Shown: positions 1-14,878 of the stretch, piece by piece
Layout of the letters: each line of letters begins with the position of its first letter
How positions within the stretch are numbered: position 1 is the stretch's first letter
NCBI RefSeq assembly: GCF_002549795.1
Contig: NZ_CP021435.1
Coordinates: 620,001 to 684,000, forward strand
Direction of reading: 5' to 3'
Length of the DNA stretch: 64,000 nt
DNA from: Halomonas beimenensis
GTDB taxonomy: Bacteria > Pseudomonadota > Gammaproteobacteria > Pseudomonadales > Halomonadaceae
Notes under the pieces: model-generated
Told to the model about the DNA's origin: nothing
Databases searched by the model: none
Seen by the model: only the letters and a program-made list of their open reading frames with translations
Position numbers and translations under genes: made by a program

Positions 1-1
1 G

Positions 2-751
2 AAGATGCTCGACAAGTGGACCACCCTCGGCGAGGAGGGCCGGGCCTTCGCCGAGCGGCCCGACAGGTTGGCGCGGCTGCCGGCCCACCTGGCCAGCCAG
101 CTGCGCAAGGCCATCGAGGGCGAGTATCGCCGGACGCTGCGTGGAGCTCGGGCGGAGGCCGAGGCGGATCACTTCCGGGTCAAGGACATGGCGCGCCGCC
201 TGGATGCCGGCACGGGCTCGCTGGGCCTCGAGCGCTACTACGTGCTGATCGAGGGCGGGCGTGACCACGAGCACGACGACGTCATCCTCGATATCAAGCA
301 GCAGACCCCGCCGGAGGCCTGGCGACTCATGAACGCCGCCGAGAAGCGCGCCTGGCGCCGCGTCTTCCCCCACGAGGGGGCCCGGCACGCCGCCGCCTTC
401 GGCGCCATCGCCGAGCATCCCGACGTCTACCTGGGCTGGCTGCACCTGGGCGAGACGGTGTTCTCGGTGCGCGAGCGGTCGCCCTTCAAGGAGGACTTCC
501 CCACCCACAAGCTCGACGGCGCCAAGCCCTATCGCAAGCTGGCCAGGCAGTGGGGGCGCATCCTGGCCCGGGAACACCTGCGCGGCGCCCGGGCGATGCA
601 CCCCGACGATCCGGGCCGCTTCGCCCGCGCCGTCGCCGACCGCATCGAGGGACGCCGGGAGCCCTTCGTGGCCATGGTCTCGACCCTGGCGCTGAGCTAC
701 GCCGATTGCGTGCGCCAGGACTATCACACCTTCCTCGAGTCGATGTCGTAG
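2..751 (+). CDS. DUF2252 family protein, C-terminal part (5' cut by window edge)
   Basis: The reading frame is open to the left window edge, so this is the C-terminal ~249 residues of a longer protein. It resembles DUF2252: a segment starting LGLERYYVLIEGG and continuing to DVILDIKQQ matches the family's conserved core strand pair, and the C-terminal stretch ALSYADCVRQDYHTF matches its closing helix. DUF2252 proteins are usually ~400-450 residues and are thought to have a kinase-like fold; no substrate is established. An internal ATG at position 5 is unlikely to be the true start because the homologous region begins upstream. It lies 59 bp before a GCS2-family ligase on the same strand and may be co-transcribed with it. 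Confidence 0.75.
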   Translation, partial: KMLDKWTTLGEEGRAFAERPDRLARLPAHLASQLRKAIEGEYRRTLRGARAEAEADHFRVKDMARRLDAGTGSLGLERYYVLIEGGRDHEHDDVILDIKQQTPPEAWRLMNAAEKRAWRRVFPHEGARHAAAFGAIAEHPDVYLGWLHLGETVFSVRERSPFKEDFPTHKLDGAKPYRKLARQWGRILAREHLRGARAMHPDDPGRFARAVADRIEGRREPFVAMVSTLALSYADCVRQDYHTFLESMS

Positions 752-810
752 CGGTGTTCGTTCATCTCCTAGACTGACAGCAGGACGGCCGCTCCGGGGA
801 GTGGACGGAG

Positions 811-2298
811 ATGGGTGCGATCATCGACCGCGACGCCTTCACGGCGTCGGACTACCAGCGCTTCGGCAAGCGCCTTCGGGACAGTCTCGACCTGCTCGCC
901 GAGCTGCTCCGCCAGCCGGGGTTCGGCACCGGGATGCCCAGCATCGGTGCCGAGCTGGAGGCCTACCTCATCGACGACCGGGACCGGGTCGCTCCCCTCA
1001 ACCAGGCCCTGGTCGACACCCTCCAGGATCCCCAGCTGCAGCTGGAGCTCAACCGGTTCAACATCGAATACAACCTGGCGCCGCTCCCGCTCTCGGGCAT
1101 GCCGCTGCATGCCCTGGAGCGCCAGCTGTGCCAGGCCCTGGGCCGCCTCGAGGAGGCCGCGGCCGCTCACCGGGCGCACGTGGTGCCGATCGGCATCCTG
1201 CCCACCCTGCGGCGCGCCGATCTGGGCGAGCATGCGATGAGCGACCTGCCCCGCTATCGCGCCCTGGAGCGCGCCCTCAAACGGATGCGCGGCGAGGATT
1301 TCAGCGTCGAGATCCATGGCGAGGACAGCGTCCGGGTCTCCAGCGCCCATGTGGTGCTGGAGGGCGCCAACACCTCCTTCCAGCTTCACCTGCGCGTCCC
1401 GCCCGATCGCTACGCCGATACCTTCAACACCGTCCAGCTGGTCACGCCCCTGGTGCTGGCGTTGTCCGCCAACTCGCCCGTCTTCCTGCAGCGGCTGCTG
1501 TGGGACGAGACCCGCATCGCCCTGTTCAAGCAGGCGGTCGACTGCCGGATGCGCGGCGCCGACCGCTGGCGGCAGCCGTCACGGGTGACCTTCGGCCAGG
1601 GCTGGGTGCGCCAGGGCGCCTGGGAGCTGTTCGCCGAGGCGGTGGCGCTCTACCCGCCGATCCTGCCCCTGATGGCCGATGCCTGGCCGGAGGACGCGCC
1701 GTCCGGCACCACGGCGCCGGGACTGGCGGAGCTGCGCCTGCACATGGGCACCGTCTGGCCCTGGAACCGGGCGGTCTACGATCCGGCCGACGGCGGCCAC
1801 CTGCGGGTGGAGATGCGTGCCCTGCCGTCCGGGCCGACCGCCGTGGACATGGTGGCCAACGCCGCCCTGCTGCTGGGACTGGTGGCCGCCCTGCGCGACG
1901 ACGTCGCGTCCTGGCTGAGCGCCATGCCGTTCCGCTATGCCGAGTACAACTTCTATCGCGCCGCCCAGTCGGGACTGGACGCCCGGCTGATGTGGCCGCA
2001 TCGCAAGCATCACCGGCTGGAGGAGGCGCCGGTGGTGGAGCTGCTCGAGCGGCTGATGCCCGAAGCCCAGCGAGGCCTGCGTGCCCTGGGGGTGGTGGAT
2101 TCGGACTCGACGCCCTACCTGGCGGTGATCGGGCAGCGCCTGGCGGCCCGCACCAGCGGTGCCCGCTGGCAGCGTCGGATGCTGGCGCATTTCGAAGGGC
2201 AGGGCCTGTCCCGCGGCAGGGCCTGCCATCGACTGCTCGACGCCTACCGGGCGGCGGCGACCAACCGGCCGGTGGGGCGCTGGCCACAGGAGGGATGA
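811..2298 (+). CDS. GCS2-family glutamate-cysteine-ligase-like carboxylate-amine ligase
   Basis: A 495-residue protein of the GCS2 (YbdK-like, COG2170) ATP-dependent carboxylate-amine ligase family. Visible family signatures are the N-terminal IGAELEAYLID segment (metal and glutamate-binding acidic residues), NIEYNLAPLPLSG, and a central HLRVPP stretch. At 495 residues it is longer than E. coli YbdK (~370), so it belongs to the long subgroup. Family members join glutamate, or another carboxylate, to an amine; the actual substrate cannot be read from sequence. A GGGGAG motif lies 9 nt before the ATG. Its stop codon directly abuts the ATG of the next gene, an AstE/AspA-like deacylase, which indicates translational coupling and perhaps opposing ligase and hydrolase roles. 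Confidence 0.8.
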   Translation: MGAIIDRDAFTASDYQRFGKRLRDSLDLLAELLRQPGFGTGMPSIGAELEAYLIDDRDRVAPLNQALVDTLQDPQLQLELNRFNIEYNLAPLPLSGMPLHALERQLCQALGRLEEAAAAHRAHVVPIGILPTLRRADLGEHAMSDLPRYRALERALKRMRGEDFSVEIHGEDSVRVSSAHVVLEGANTSFQLHLRVPPDRYADTFNTVQLVTPLVLALSANSPVFLQRLLWDETRIALFKQAVDCRMRGADRWRQPSRVTFGQGWVRQGAWELFAEAVALYPPILPLMADAWPEDAPSGTTAPGLAELRLHMGTVWPWNRAVYDPADGGHLRVEMRALPSGPTAVDMVANAALLLGLVAALRDDVASWLSAMPFRYAEYNFYRAAQSGLDARLMWPHRKHHRLEEAPVVELLERLMPEAQRGLRALGVVDSDSTPYLAVIGQRLAARTSGARWQRRMLAHFEGQGLSRGRACHRLLDAYRAAATNRPVGRWPQEG

Positions 2299-3327
2299 AT
2301 GGAAGGACTGTCGCTGCCGGTGATCACCGACCCACCGGTCGACCATGGCGAGGTCGAGTCCTGGCTCCAGGCCCTGGGCGGGCCCGTCTGGCTCGTCCTG
2401 GAGGGCGCGGACGACCGGCGCTGCCGGGCGGTCACTACCCTGCTGCATGGCAACGAACCCTCGGGCGCCCTGGCGCTGCATCGCTGGCTGGCGGAACGCC
2501 CCCGACCCCGCACCCGGCTGGCGGTGCTGCTGGCCAACGTCCGGGGGGCCCTGACGCACCCCGTCTTCTCGCATCGCCATACCCCGGACGATCGCGACCT
2601 GAACCGCTGCTTCCGCCCCCCGTACCTGGGTCCGGCCGGCGAGCTCGCCCGGGCCATCATCGAGGATCTCGAGCGCCTGGCGCCGGAGTGCCTCGTCGAT
2701 GTGCACAACACCTCCGGCAACGGCCCCGCCTTCGCCGTGGCCACCCGTCGACACCCGGTGAGCGAGGCGCTGGCCGGCCGCCTCTGCGATCGGCTGATCG
2801 TCACCGACCTGCGGCTGGGTAGCCTGATGGAGCTGCCCGAGCGGGTCCCCCGGCTGGCCGACTGTCCGACCTTCACCCTGGAGTGCGGCGGGGCCCTGCA
2901 GCCCGCGGCTCGGGAGGTGGCCGGCGGCCTCTTCCGGCTGCTCGCCGACTGTCCGCACCTCGCGGAGCTGCCGTGCCCCCCGGACCTGGAAGTCCTGGTG
3001 CATCCGCTGCGGGTGGAACTGCGACCCGGTGCCGTCGTCGTCTACGACCGGGCCCCGCATCCCGACGCCGACCTGACGCTGTGGGCCCGCATCGACGAGC
3101 ACAACCGCGGCGTGACCTCGCCGCGGGCCTGCCTCGGCTGGCTGGGGCGCGATGGCCTGGCCTGCCTGGAGGCGCGGGACGGGCGGGGCGTGGACCGGCT
3201 CCGGGAGCTCTTCTGCGCCCGGGAGGGCCGGCTGCATGCCCGCCGCCCGCTGCGCCTGTTCATGGCGACCACCAACAGCGAGATCGCCCGCAGCGACTGT
3301 CTGTTCTATGTCGTGCCATCCGGCTAG
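2299..3327 (+). CDS. Succinylglutamate desuccinylase/aspartoacylase family zinc deacylase
   Basis: A 342-residue member of the AstE/AspA branch of the M14-like zinc carboxypeptidase fold. Zinc-ligand motifs are visible in order: HGNEPSG (His and Glu ligands) near residues 50-56, the substrate-arginine motif DLNRCF near 97-102, and DVHNTSG (third ligand His) near 134-140. A Glu in LECGG around residue 195 fits the general base. Family members hydrolyse N-acyl amino acids such as N-succinylglutamate or N-acetylaspartate; no astABCD genes are nearby, so arginine catabolism is not implied. The start codon follows the stop of the GCS2-like ligase with no gap. The substrate is unassigned. Confidence 0.82.
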   Translation: MEGLSLPVITDPPVDHGEVESWLQALGGPVWLVLEGADDRRCRAVTTLLHGNEPSGALALHRWLAERPRPRTRLAVLLANVRGALTHPVFSHRHTPDDRDLNRCFRPPYLGPAGELARAIIEDLERLAPECLVDVHNTSGNGPAFAVATRRHPVSEALAGRLCDRLIVTDLRLGSLMELPERVPRLADCPTFTLECGGALQPAAREVAGGLFRLLADCPHLAELPCPPDLEVLVHPLRVELRPGAVVVYDRAPHPDADLTLWARIDEHNRGVTSPRACLGWLGRDGLACLEARDGRGVDRLRELFCAREGRLHARRPLRLFMATTNSEIARSDCLFYVVPSG

Positions 3328-3449
3328 CCGGTGGCGGCGGGCGGGTCCCCCCGGGGCGCTTGGCCTACGCTGATAGCAAGCCGTCGACCCGGTGGCGCGG
3401 GCGGGATGACTGGCGGCCATCACCTCACCGATGACGAGAGGGTCCGATC

Positions 3450-5099
3450 ATGCAGGATTCCCCGGTGCAGCTGCTGCTGGTCGAGGACAACCCCATGCAT
3501 CGCAAGCTGATCCAGAAGCTGCTGGCCAGCGATCCCCAGCTCCAGTGCGACGTCGAGGCCGTGGACAACCTGGCCGACGGCCTGACGCGGCTGGTCAAGG
3601 GCGGCGTGGATCTGGTGCTGCTCGACCTGGTGCTGCCCGACAGCGAGGAGCTCGAGACCCTGTTCCGGGTGCGCCTGGTGGCGCCCCAGGTCCCGGTGGT
3701 GGTGCTGACCAGCCTGGACGACGTCAAGCTGGCGGCCCGGGCCGTGGAGTCCGGGGCCTACGACTACCTGGTCAAGTCCCACCTCAAGAGCGTGGCGCTC
3801 GGCCGGGCGATTCGCTACACCCTGTCGCGGGCCCGGGCCCGGGGGGGCGAGTGGGACTCGCCGATGTTCCGCCTGGCGCAGCAGCAGTTCCTCAAGGCCG
3901 CCCAGTACATGAACCTGGACGACAACATCCGCCAGCGCCTGCTCTTTCCCCAGCGTACCCAGATGGTCAGCTTCCCCTTCTTCCGCGACGACCGCACCCA
4001 GGTGGAGACGGTGTTCGGGTACCGGGTCCAGCACCTGCTCTCGATGGGGCCCACCAAGGGCGGCATCCGCTATCACGAGGAGGTCGACCTTGGCGAGGTG
4101 GCGGCCCTGGCGATGTGGATGACCTGGAAGTGCGCCCTGATGAAACTGCCCTTCGGCGGCGCCAAGGGCGGCGTGCGGGTCGACCCGACCACGCTCAGCG
4201 ACCGGGAGCTGCAACGCCTCACGCGGCGCTACACCACCGAGATCATCGACATCATCGGCCCCGACAAGGACATCCCGGCCCCGGACCTGGGCACCGACGA
4301 GCGGGTCATGGCCTGGCTCATGGACACCTACAGCCAGCAGGTCGGTCACTCGGTGCCCGCCGTGGTCACCGGCAAGCCGGTGGTGCTGGGCGGCTCCCTC
4401 GGCCGCAAGGAGGCCACCGGCCGCGGCCTGGTCTACCTGATCCAGGCCTCGGCCCGGCACCTGGGGATGCAACTCGACGGGGCCACCGCGGTGGTGCAGG
4501 GCTTCGGCAATGTCGGCAGCCATGCGGCCCACTTCCTCGCCGAACTCGGTGTCAGGATCATCGGGGTCAGCGATGTCTCCACCGGGCTCCACGCCCCCGA
4601 AGGCCTCTCCGTTGAGGACCTGCTCGAGTATCAGGCGGAGCACCGCATCCTGGAGGGCTATCCGGCGGCGGAAGCCATCGGCAACGCCGACCTGCTGGAG
4701 CTCGACTGCGATATCCTGGTGCTGGCCGCCCTGCAGAACCAGGTCACGGTGGAGAACGCCGGCCGCCTCGAGTGCCGGCTGCTGGCGGAGGGGGCCAACG
4801 GACCGACGACCCTGGAGGCCGACGACATCCTCCAGGAGCGAGGCATCTTCGTGCTGCCCGATATCCTGGGCAATGCCGGGGGGGTCACGGTGTCCTACTT
4901 CGAGTGGGTCCAGGGCATGCAGAACCTGATGTGGTCCCTCGACGAGATCCACGGCCGCCTGCAGGCGATCCTGCTGGATGCCTTCCAGCGCACCCTGTCG
5001 CGTGCCGAGGCGCAGCATCTCGACATGCGCACCGCGGCGCTGATCGAGGGCGTCAGCCGGGTCACCGAGGCCAAGCTGCTACGTGGGGTCTTCCCCTGA
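3450..5099 (+). CDS. Response-regulator receiver fused to glutamate-dehydrogenase-type enzyme
   Basis: A 549-residue protein with two unrelated parts. Residues ~5-125 are a complete REC domain: acidic pair E12/D13, phosphoacceptor D59 in VLLDL, T87 in VVVLTS and K109 in DYLVKS. Residues ~145-549 are a full Glu/Leu/Phe/Val dehydrogenase: GPTKGGIRYH (K203), WKCALMKLPFGGAKGG (K227 and catalytic K239), PAPDLGT (catalytic D279) and the dinucleotide-binding motif VVQGFGNVGS (348-357). All expected catalytic residues are present, so reversible oxidative deamination, probably of glutamate, is likely. A GAGAGGG motif precedes the ATG by 7 nt. The next gene, 6 bp away, is a hybrid histidine kinase ending in an Hpt domain, its probable phosphodonor. 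REC control of a metabolic dehydrogenase is unusual. Confidence 0.9.
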   Translation: MQDSPVQLLLVEDNPMHRKLIQKLLASDPQLQCDVEAVDNLADGLTRLVKGGVDLVLLDLVLPDSEELETLFRVRLVAPQVPVVVLTSLDDVKLAARAVESGAYDYLVKSHLKSVALGRAIRYTLSRARARGGEWDSPMFRLAQQQFLKAAQYMNLDDNIRQRLLFPQRTQMVSFPFFRDDRTQVETVFGYRVQHLLSMGPTKGGIRYHEEVDLGEVAALAMWMTWKCALMKLPFGGAKGGVRVDPTTLSDRELQRLTRRYTTEIIDIIGPDKDIPAPDLGTDERVMAWLMDTYSQQVGHSVPAVVTGKPVVLGGSLGRKEATGRGLVYLIQASARHLGMQLDGATAVVQGFGNVGSHAAHFLAELGVRIIGVSDVSTGLHAPEGLSVEDLLEYQAEHRILEGYPAAEAIGNADLLELDCDILVLAALQNQVTVENAGRLECRLLAEGANGPTTLEADDILQERGIFVLPDILGNAGGVTVSYFEWVQGMQNLMWSLDEIHGRLQAILLDAFQRTLSRAEAQHLDMRTAALIEGVSRVTEAKLLRGVFP

Positions 5100-5105
5100 G
5101 GCGAG

Positions 5106-9404
<4,299 letters not shown>

Positions 9405-9416
<12 letters not shown>

Positions 9417-9674
9417 GCGACCAGGGCAATCGCCGTTGGGGCTGGCGAGGGGCGCCGGGGACAGGTCGTAGAGGGGGTCCTACGCCAAGGGTGAGGAGCA
9501 CTGCTCCGAACGGGCTGGCCAGGGATGGCCAGCACTGGTCCTGCAAGCGAAGCAGGGAGCGAGAGCGCCGCAGGGCGTCGGTAGCGCCCAGGGAGGGGTT
9601 CACAGCGCCCCCTCGCAGACCTGTCGTCGGATTAGCCCCGAGCGACAACGCTCACGGTGAGCAGGAATGAGCGA
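9405..9674 (+). repeat. 16-bp direct repeat flanking an intergenic element
   Basis: The sequence GAGCAGGAATGAGCGA occurs at 9405-9420, covering the last codons and stop of the kinase gene, and again at 9659-9674. Between them lies the palindrome-ended element at 9459-9626 plus short flanks. The arrangement looks like a target duplication or a slipped duplication of the kinase 3' end. The stretch 9417-9739 holds no other gene. Confidence 0.7.
9459..9626 (+). repeat. Intergenic MITE-like element, copy A
   Basis: About 168 bp with imperfect terminal inverted repeats. The left end reads GACAGGTCGTAGAGGGGG (9460-9477) and the right end CCCCCTCGCAGACCTGTCG (9608-9626). No ORF of note is present. 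A second copy in inverted orientation lies at 59371-59560, with roughly ten mismatches over ~155 aligned bases by eye. The interior is rich in short palindromes such as GGCCAGGGATGGCC. A non-autonomous mobile element or a conserved structured RNA are both possible; no transposase is nearby. Confidence 0.75.
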
Positions 9675-9739
9675 TGGGGGAATGTTGGCCGCCGTTGCCT
9701 GTCCCTGTAGGGTAGGCGAGCCCGACCACAGGAGGCGCC

Positions 9740-11218
9740 ATGTTTCCCACCTTCACCCTGCGCTACGCCCGCTTCCCGGACCGGCTGCGAGCCGAGTGCC
9801 TGCCGACGCCGGTCGAGCATCCTCGGCTGGTGGCCTTCAACCGGCCCCTGGCCGCCGAGCTCGGCTTCGACCTCGAGGCCTTCGAGGCCGACCACGCCGC
9901 CGAGGTGCTCGCCGGCAATGCCGTGCCCGAGGGGGCCGACCCCGTCGCCATGGCCTATGCCGGCCACCAGTTCGGCACCTTCGTGCCCCAGCTCGGTGAC
10001 GGGCGGGCTCTGCTGCTGGGCGAGGTGATCGACCGTCAGGGTCGGGTGCGCGACCTCCAGCTCAAGGGCTCGGGGCGTACCCCCTTCTCCCGGGGCGGCG
10101 ACGGCCGTGCGCCGCTGGGGCCGGTGCTGCGCGAGTACCTGATCAGCGAGGCCATGCACGCCCTGGGCATCCCCACCACCCGGGCCCTGGCCGCGGTGAC
10201 CACCGGCGAGCGGGTCTTCCGCCGGATTCCCGAGCCCGGGGCCGTGCTGACCCGGGTGGCCGCCAGCCACCTGCGGGTGGGGACCTTCCAGTACTTCGCC
10301 GCTCGCCGCGACACGGAAGCGCTCCGGCTGCTGGCCGAGGAGGCCATCGAGCGCCACTACCCGGCACTCGCCGGCCACGAGGGAGGTGAGCGCTACCTGG
10401 GGCTGCTCGAGGCGGTGGTGGGGCGCCAGGCTGAGCTGGTGGCGCGCTGGATGGGGGTCGGCTTCATCCACGGGGTGATGAACACCGACAACACGGCGAT
10501 CTCCGGCGAGACCATCGACTACGGCCCCTGCGCCTTCATGGACGCCTTCGACCCGCGCACGGTGTTCAGTTCCATCGACGAGCGCGGCCGCTATGCCTAC
10601 GTCAACCAGCCGGTCATCGCCCAGTGGAACCTGGCCCGCTTCGCCGAGACCCTGCTGGGGCTGATCGACGACGACACCGAGCGCGCCATCGAGCAGGCGA
10701 CCCCGCTGATCGAGGGCTTCACCGAGCGTTTCGAGGCCGAGTGGCGGGGCGTGATGCGTGCCAAGCTGGGGCTGGCGGTCGAGGCGCCAGGCGACGGCGC
10801 GCTCGCCCAGGGGCTGCTGGATGCCATGCAGGCCGGCCGCGCCGACTTCACCCTGGCCTTCCGCCGGTTGGCCGACGTCCTGGAAGGCCCGGAGGACGAG
10901 GCCCGGCTGGCCGAGCTCTTCGATGACCGCGAGGCCCTGGATGCCTGGCTGCCCCGCTGGCGGGAGCGGCTCTCCAGGGAGAGCGTCGATGCCACCGGGC
11001 TGGCGCGCCGCCTGCGCGCCGCCAATCCGGCGGTGATTCCCCGCAACCACCGGGTGGAGCAGGCCCTGGCGGCGGCCGCCGAGCATGACGACTTCGGGCC
11101 CTTCGAGGCCCTGCTGGCGGCGTTGACCCGGCCCTTCGAGGAACCCGCCGGCGAGGTCGACTACATGCGCCCGCCACGGGACGGCGAGAAGGTGCTGCGG
11201 ACCTTCTGCGGCACCTGA
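9740..11218 (+). CDS. selO: Protein adenylyltransferase SelO (YdiU)
   Basis: A 492-residue SelO/YdiU pseudokinase-fold enzyme that transfers AMP from ATP to Ser, Thr or Tyr of target proteins, linked in E. coli to oxidative stress. Hallmarks are [19 protein letters not shown] (~72-90), the glycine-rich [17 protein letters not shown] (~108-124), [13 protein letters not shown], and the active-site stretch [11 protein letters not shown] with [13 protein letters not shown]. The C-terminus ends TFCGT, keeping the conserved near-terminal Cys (selenocysteine in eukaryotes). The length is normal for the family (~480-490). It is convergent with katG, which shares the oxidative-stress theme, and a bidirectional terminator separates them. 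Confidence 0.95.
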   Translation: MFPTFTLRYARFPDRLRAECLPTPVEHPRLVAFNRPLAAELGFDLEAFEADHAAEVLAGNAVPEGADPVAMAYAGHQFGTFVPQLGDGRALLLGEVIDRQGRVRDLQLKGSGRTPFSRGGDGRAPLGPVLREYLISEAMHALGIPTTRALAAVTTGERVFRRIPEPGAVLTRVAASHLRVGTFQYFAARRDTEALRLLAEEAIERHYPALAGHEGGERYLGLLEAVVGRQAELVARWMGVGFIHGVMNTDNTAISGETIDYGPCAFMDAFDPRTVFSSIDERGRYAYVNQPVIAQWNLARFAETLLGLIDDDTERAIEQATPLIEGFTERFEAEWRGVMRAKLGLAVEAPGDGALAQGLLDAMQAGRADFTLAFRRLADVLEGPEDEARLAELFDDREALDAWLPRWRERLSRESVDATGLARRLRAANPAVIPRNHRVEQALAAAAEHDDFGPFEALLAALTRPFEEPAGEVDYMRPPRDGEKVLRTFCGT

Positions 11219-11262
11219 GGGGCCGGCAGGCTCCCGCTCGGGCCTTGCCGCCCACCCAAGGA

Positions 11263-11288
11263 AGACGCCCGGGCTTGCCCGGGCGTCT
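11263..11288. terminator. Bidirectional terminator between selO and katG
   Basis: A 12-bp perfect stem, AGACGCCCGGGC with GCCCGGGCGTCT, around a 2-nt spacer. It sits between two convergent genes. No long T tract follows on either side. Confidence 0.65.
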
Positions 11289-11330
11289 CGCTTCGTGCGT
11301 CGGACCCGTCGAGTCCGACCCATGCCGCGA

Positions 11331-13535
<2,205 letters not shown>

Positions 13536-13759
13536 TCATGGCCACCCAAGCGGTGCCTCACTAGTCATAGATGAGAAAGGCCGGCTCCGACAGCGTGTTC
13601 GATCAATCTGCGTCGATCGGTCATCGGTGGCGGCCTTCTCGCGTCCTGTCTATCAACTTAAGAGGCTGGTGGAGAGGTCGCCATTATGCTTTGTTGAAGG
13701 AAGCGATAGCGAAAGTTTATCAATGAATGGTGATATAGCCGTGCCGACGCATCCGCAAG

Positions 13760-14704
13760 CTACGCCTCGGGGATGGCCAGGTGGGGCGTCTCCCCCATCA
13801 GGAAGCCGCGGTTGGCGTCCAGCGCCTCGCGCAGGAAGTCCCAGAGCAGCCGCACCCGAGCCAGTCGCCGCTGCTCCTGACGGGCGGTGATCCAGAACTG
13901 GCGCACCACCTCCACCCGGTCATCCAGGACCGTCTTCAGGCCGTCCGAGCCGCTCGCCATGAAGCAGGGCAGGATGGCCAGCCCCGCGCCGCTCAGGGCG
14001 GCGGCATGCTGGGTGGTCACGCTGGTGCTGCGCATGGCGAAGTGGGGCCCGGGATGGCCCACCACCGCCGGGTCCAGCAACGGATCCAGGTAGCTCAGCT
14101 GCTCGCTGAAGATCAGGTCATCGACGTAGCCGATCAGCCGGTGGCGGCCCAGTTCGGCGACCCGGGTCGGGGTACCGTGGCGGGCGAGGTAGGCGCGATG
14201 GCCGTAGAGGCGCAGCCGGTAGTCGCACAGCCGCGAGGTCACCAGGCCCGGGCTGACCGGGCGCTCGATGGTGATCGCCAGGTCCGCCTCGTGGCGGCTC
14301 AGGTTGACCACCCGGGGCAGGGCGAGCAGGTCCAGGGTGACGCCGGGATGCCGCGCGCAGAAGGCCGACAGCAGCGGGGCGATGACCCAGGTGCCGAATC
14401 CCTCGGTGACGCCCAGGCGGATCTGACCGCCGATCTGATGGTTCTTGTCGGTGAGGCTCTCGCCGGCCTCGAAGGCATGGCGGGCCATCTCCTCGGCATG
14501 GGCGAGCAACTGCTGGCCGGCCTCGGTGAGGTGATAGCCGTGGGTGCTGCGCTCGAACAGCTGGGTGTTCAGGCGCTGCTCGAAGCGCCGGGTGCGCCGG
14601 GAGAGGGTGGAGTGGTCGAGGCCCAGGCGCCGGGCGGCGTCGGTCAGGCGCTCGCTGCGGGCCACCTCGAGGAAGATCTGGATATCCTGCCAATCCAGCG
14701 TCAT
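13760..14704 (-). CDS. LysR-family transcriptional regulator, divergent from mmsA
   Basis: A 314-residue LysR-type regulator. The N-terminal winged HTH (DIQIFLEVARSERLTDAARR through SRRTRRFEQRL, residues ~5-55) is followed by a periplasmic-binding-protein-like effector domain. The start is ATG 14704 with GGGAGG 5 nt upstream; a longer reading from 14749 would cross the likely operator and lacks a ribosome site. It is transcribed away from mmsA across a 174-bp gap, the usual arrangement for a LysR gene and its target. Probable role: control of mmsA in response to a valine or propionate-semialdehyde metabolite. The effector is unknown. Confidence 0.88.
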   Translation of the reverse strand: MTLDWQDIQIFLEVARSERLTDAARRLGLDHSTLSRRTRRFEQRLNTQLFERSTHGYHLTEAGQQLLAHAEEMARHAFEAGESLTDKNHQIGGQIRLGVTEGFGTWVIAPLLSAFCARHPGVTLDLLALPRVVNLSRHEADLAITIERPVSPGLVTSRLCDYRLRLYGHRAYLARHGTPTRVAELGRHRLIGYVDDLIFSEQLSYLDPLLDPAVVGHPGPHFAMRSTSVTTQHAAALSGAGLAILPCFMASGSDGLKTVLDDRVEVVRQFWITARQEQRRLARVRLLWDFLREALDANRGFLMGETPHLAIPEA

Positions 14705-14739
14705 GAGGGCCTCCCGCGGGATGCTGGTTGTGAAATTTT

Positions 14740-14795
14740 GCACAAACAATGTGCCCGAGTGCCCGTTGTCGGGCCATCCTGGGTCTGGATAGACT
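14740..14795 (+). promoter_or_regulatory. Candidate LysR operator and mmsA promoter
   Basis: A short dyad GCACA-N5-TGTGC (14740-14754) lies between the divergent LysR gene and mmsA, suiting a LysR-type site. Downstream, TTGTCG (14766-14771) and TAGACT (14790-14795) with an 18-nt spacer could be the -35 and -10 of mmsA. Both are pattern matches only. Confidence 0.35.
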
Positions 14796-14878
14796 CGAAA
14801 CTATCAGGCGTCTTGCCGATATGCACACAAAGTCGAACCCGGCCTTCCCACAACCACAAGATGTACAGGAGCATGCCC

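Noticed and set aside
1579..3423. Long minus-strand frame opposite the GCS2 ligase and deacylase genes
   Set aside because: Both plus-strand genes have clear motifs; the antisense product is low-complexity.
13781..14878. Upstream extension of mmsA by ~366 codons, suggesting a fusion
   Set aside because: The extension is antisense to the LysR gene; a proper ribosome site at 14867-14871 and family length support ATG 14879.
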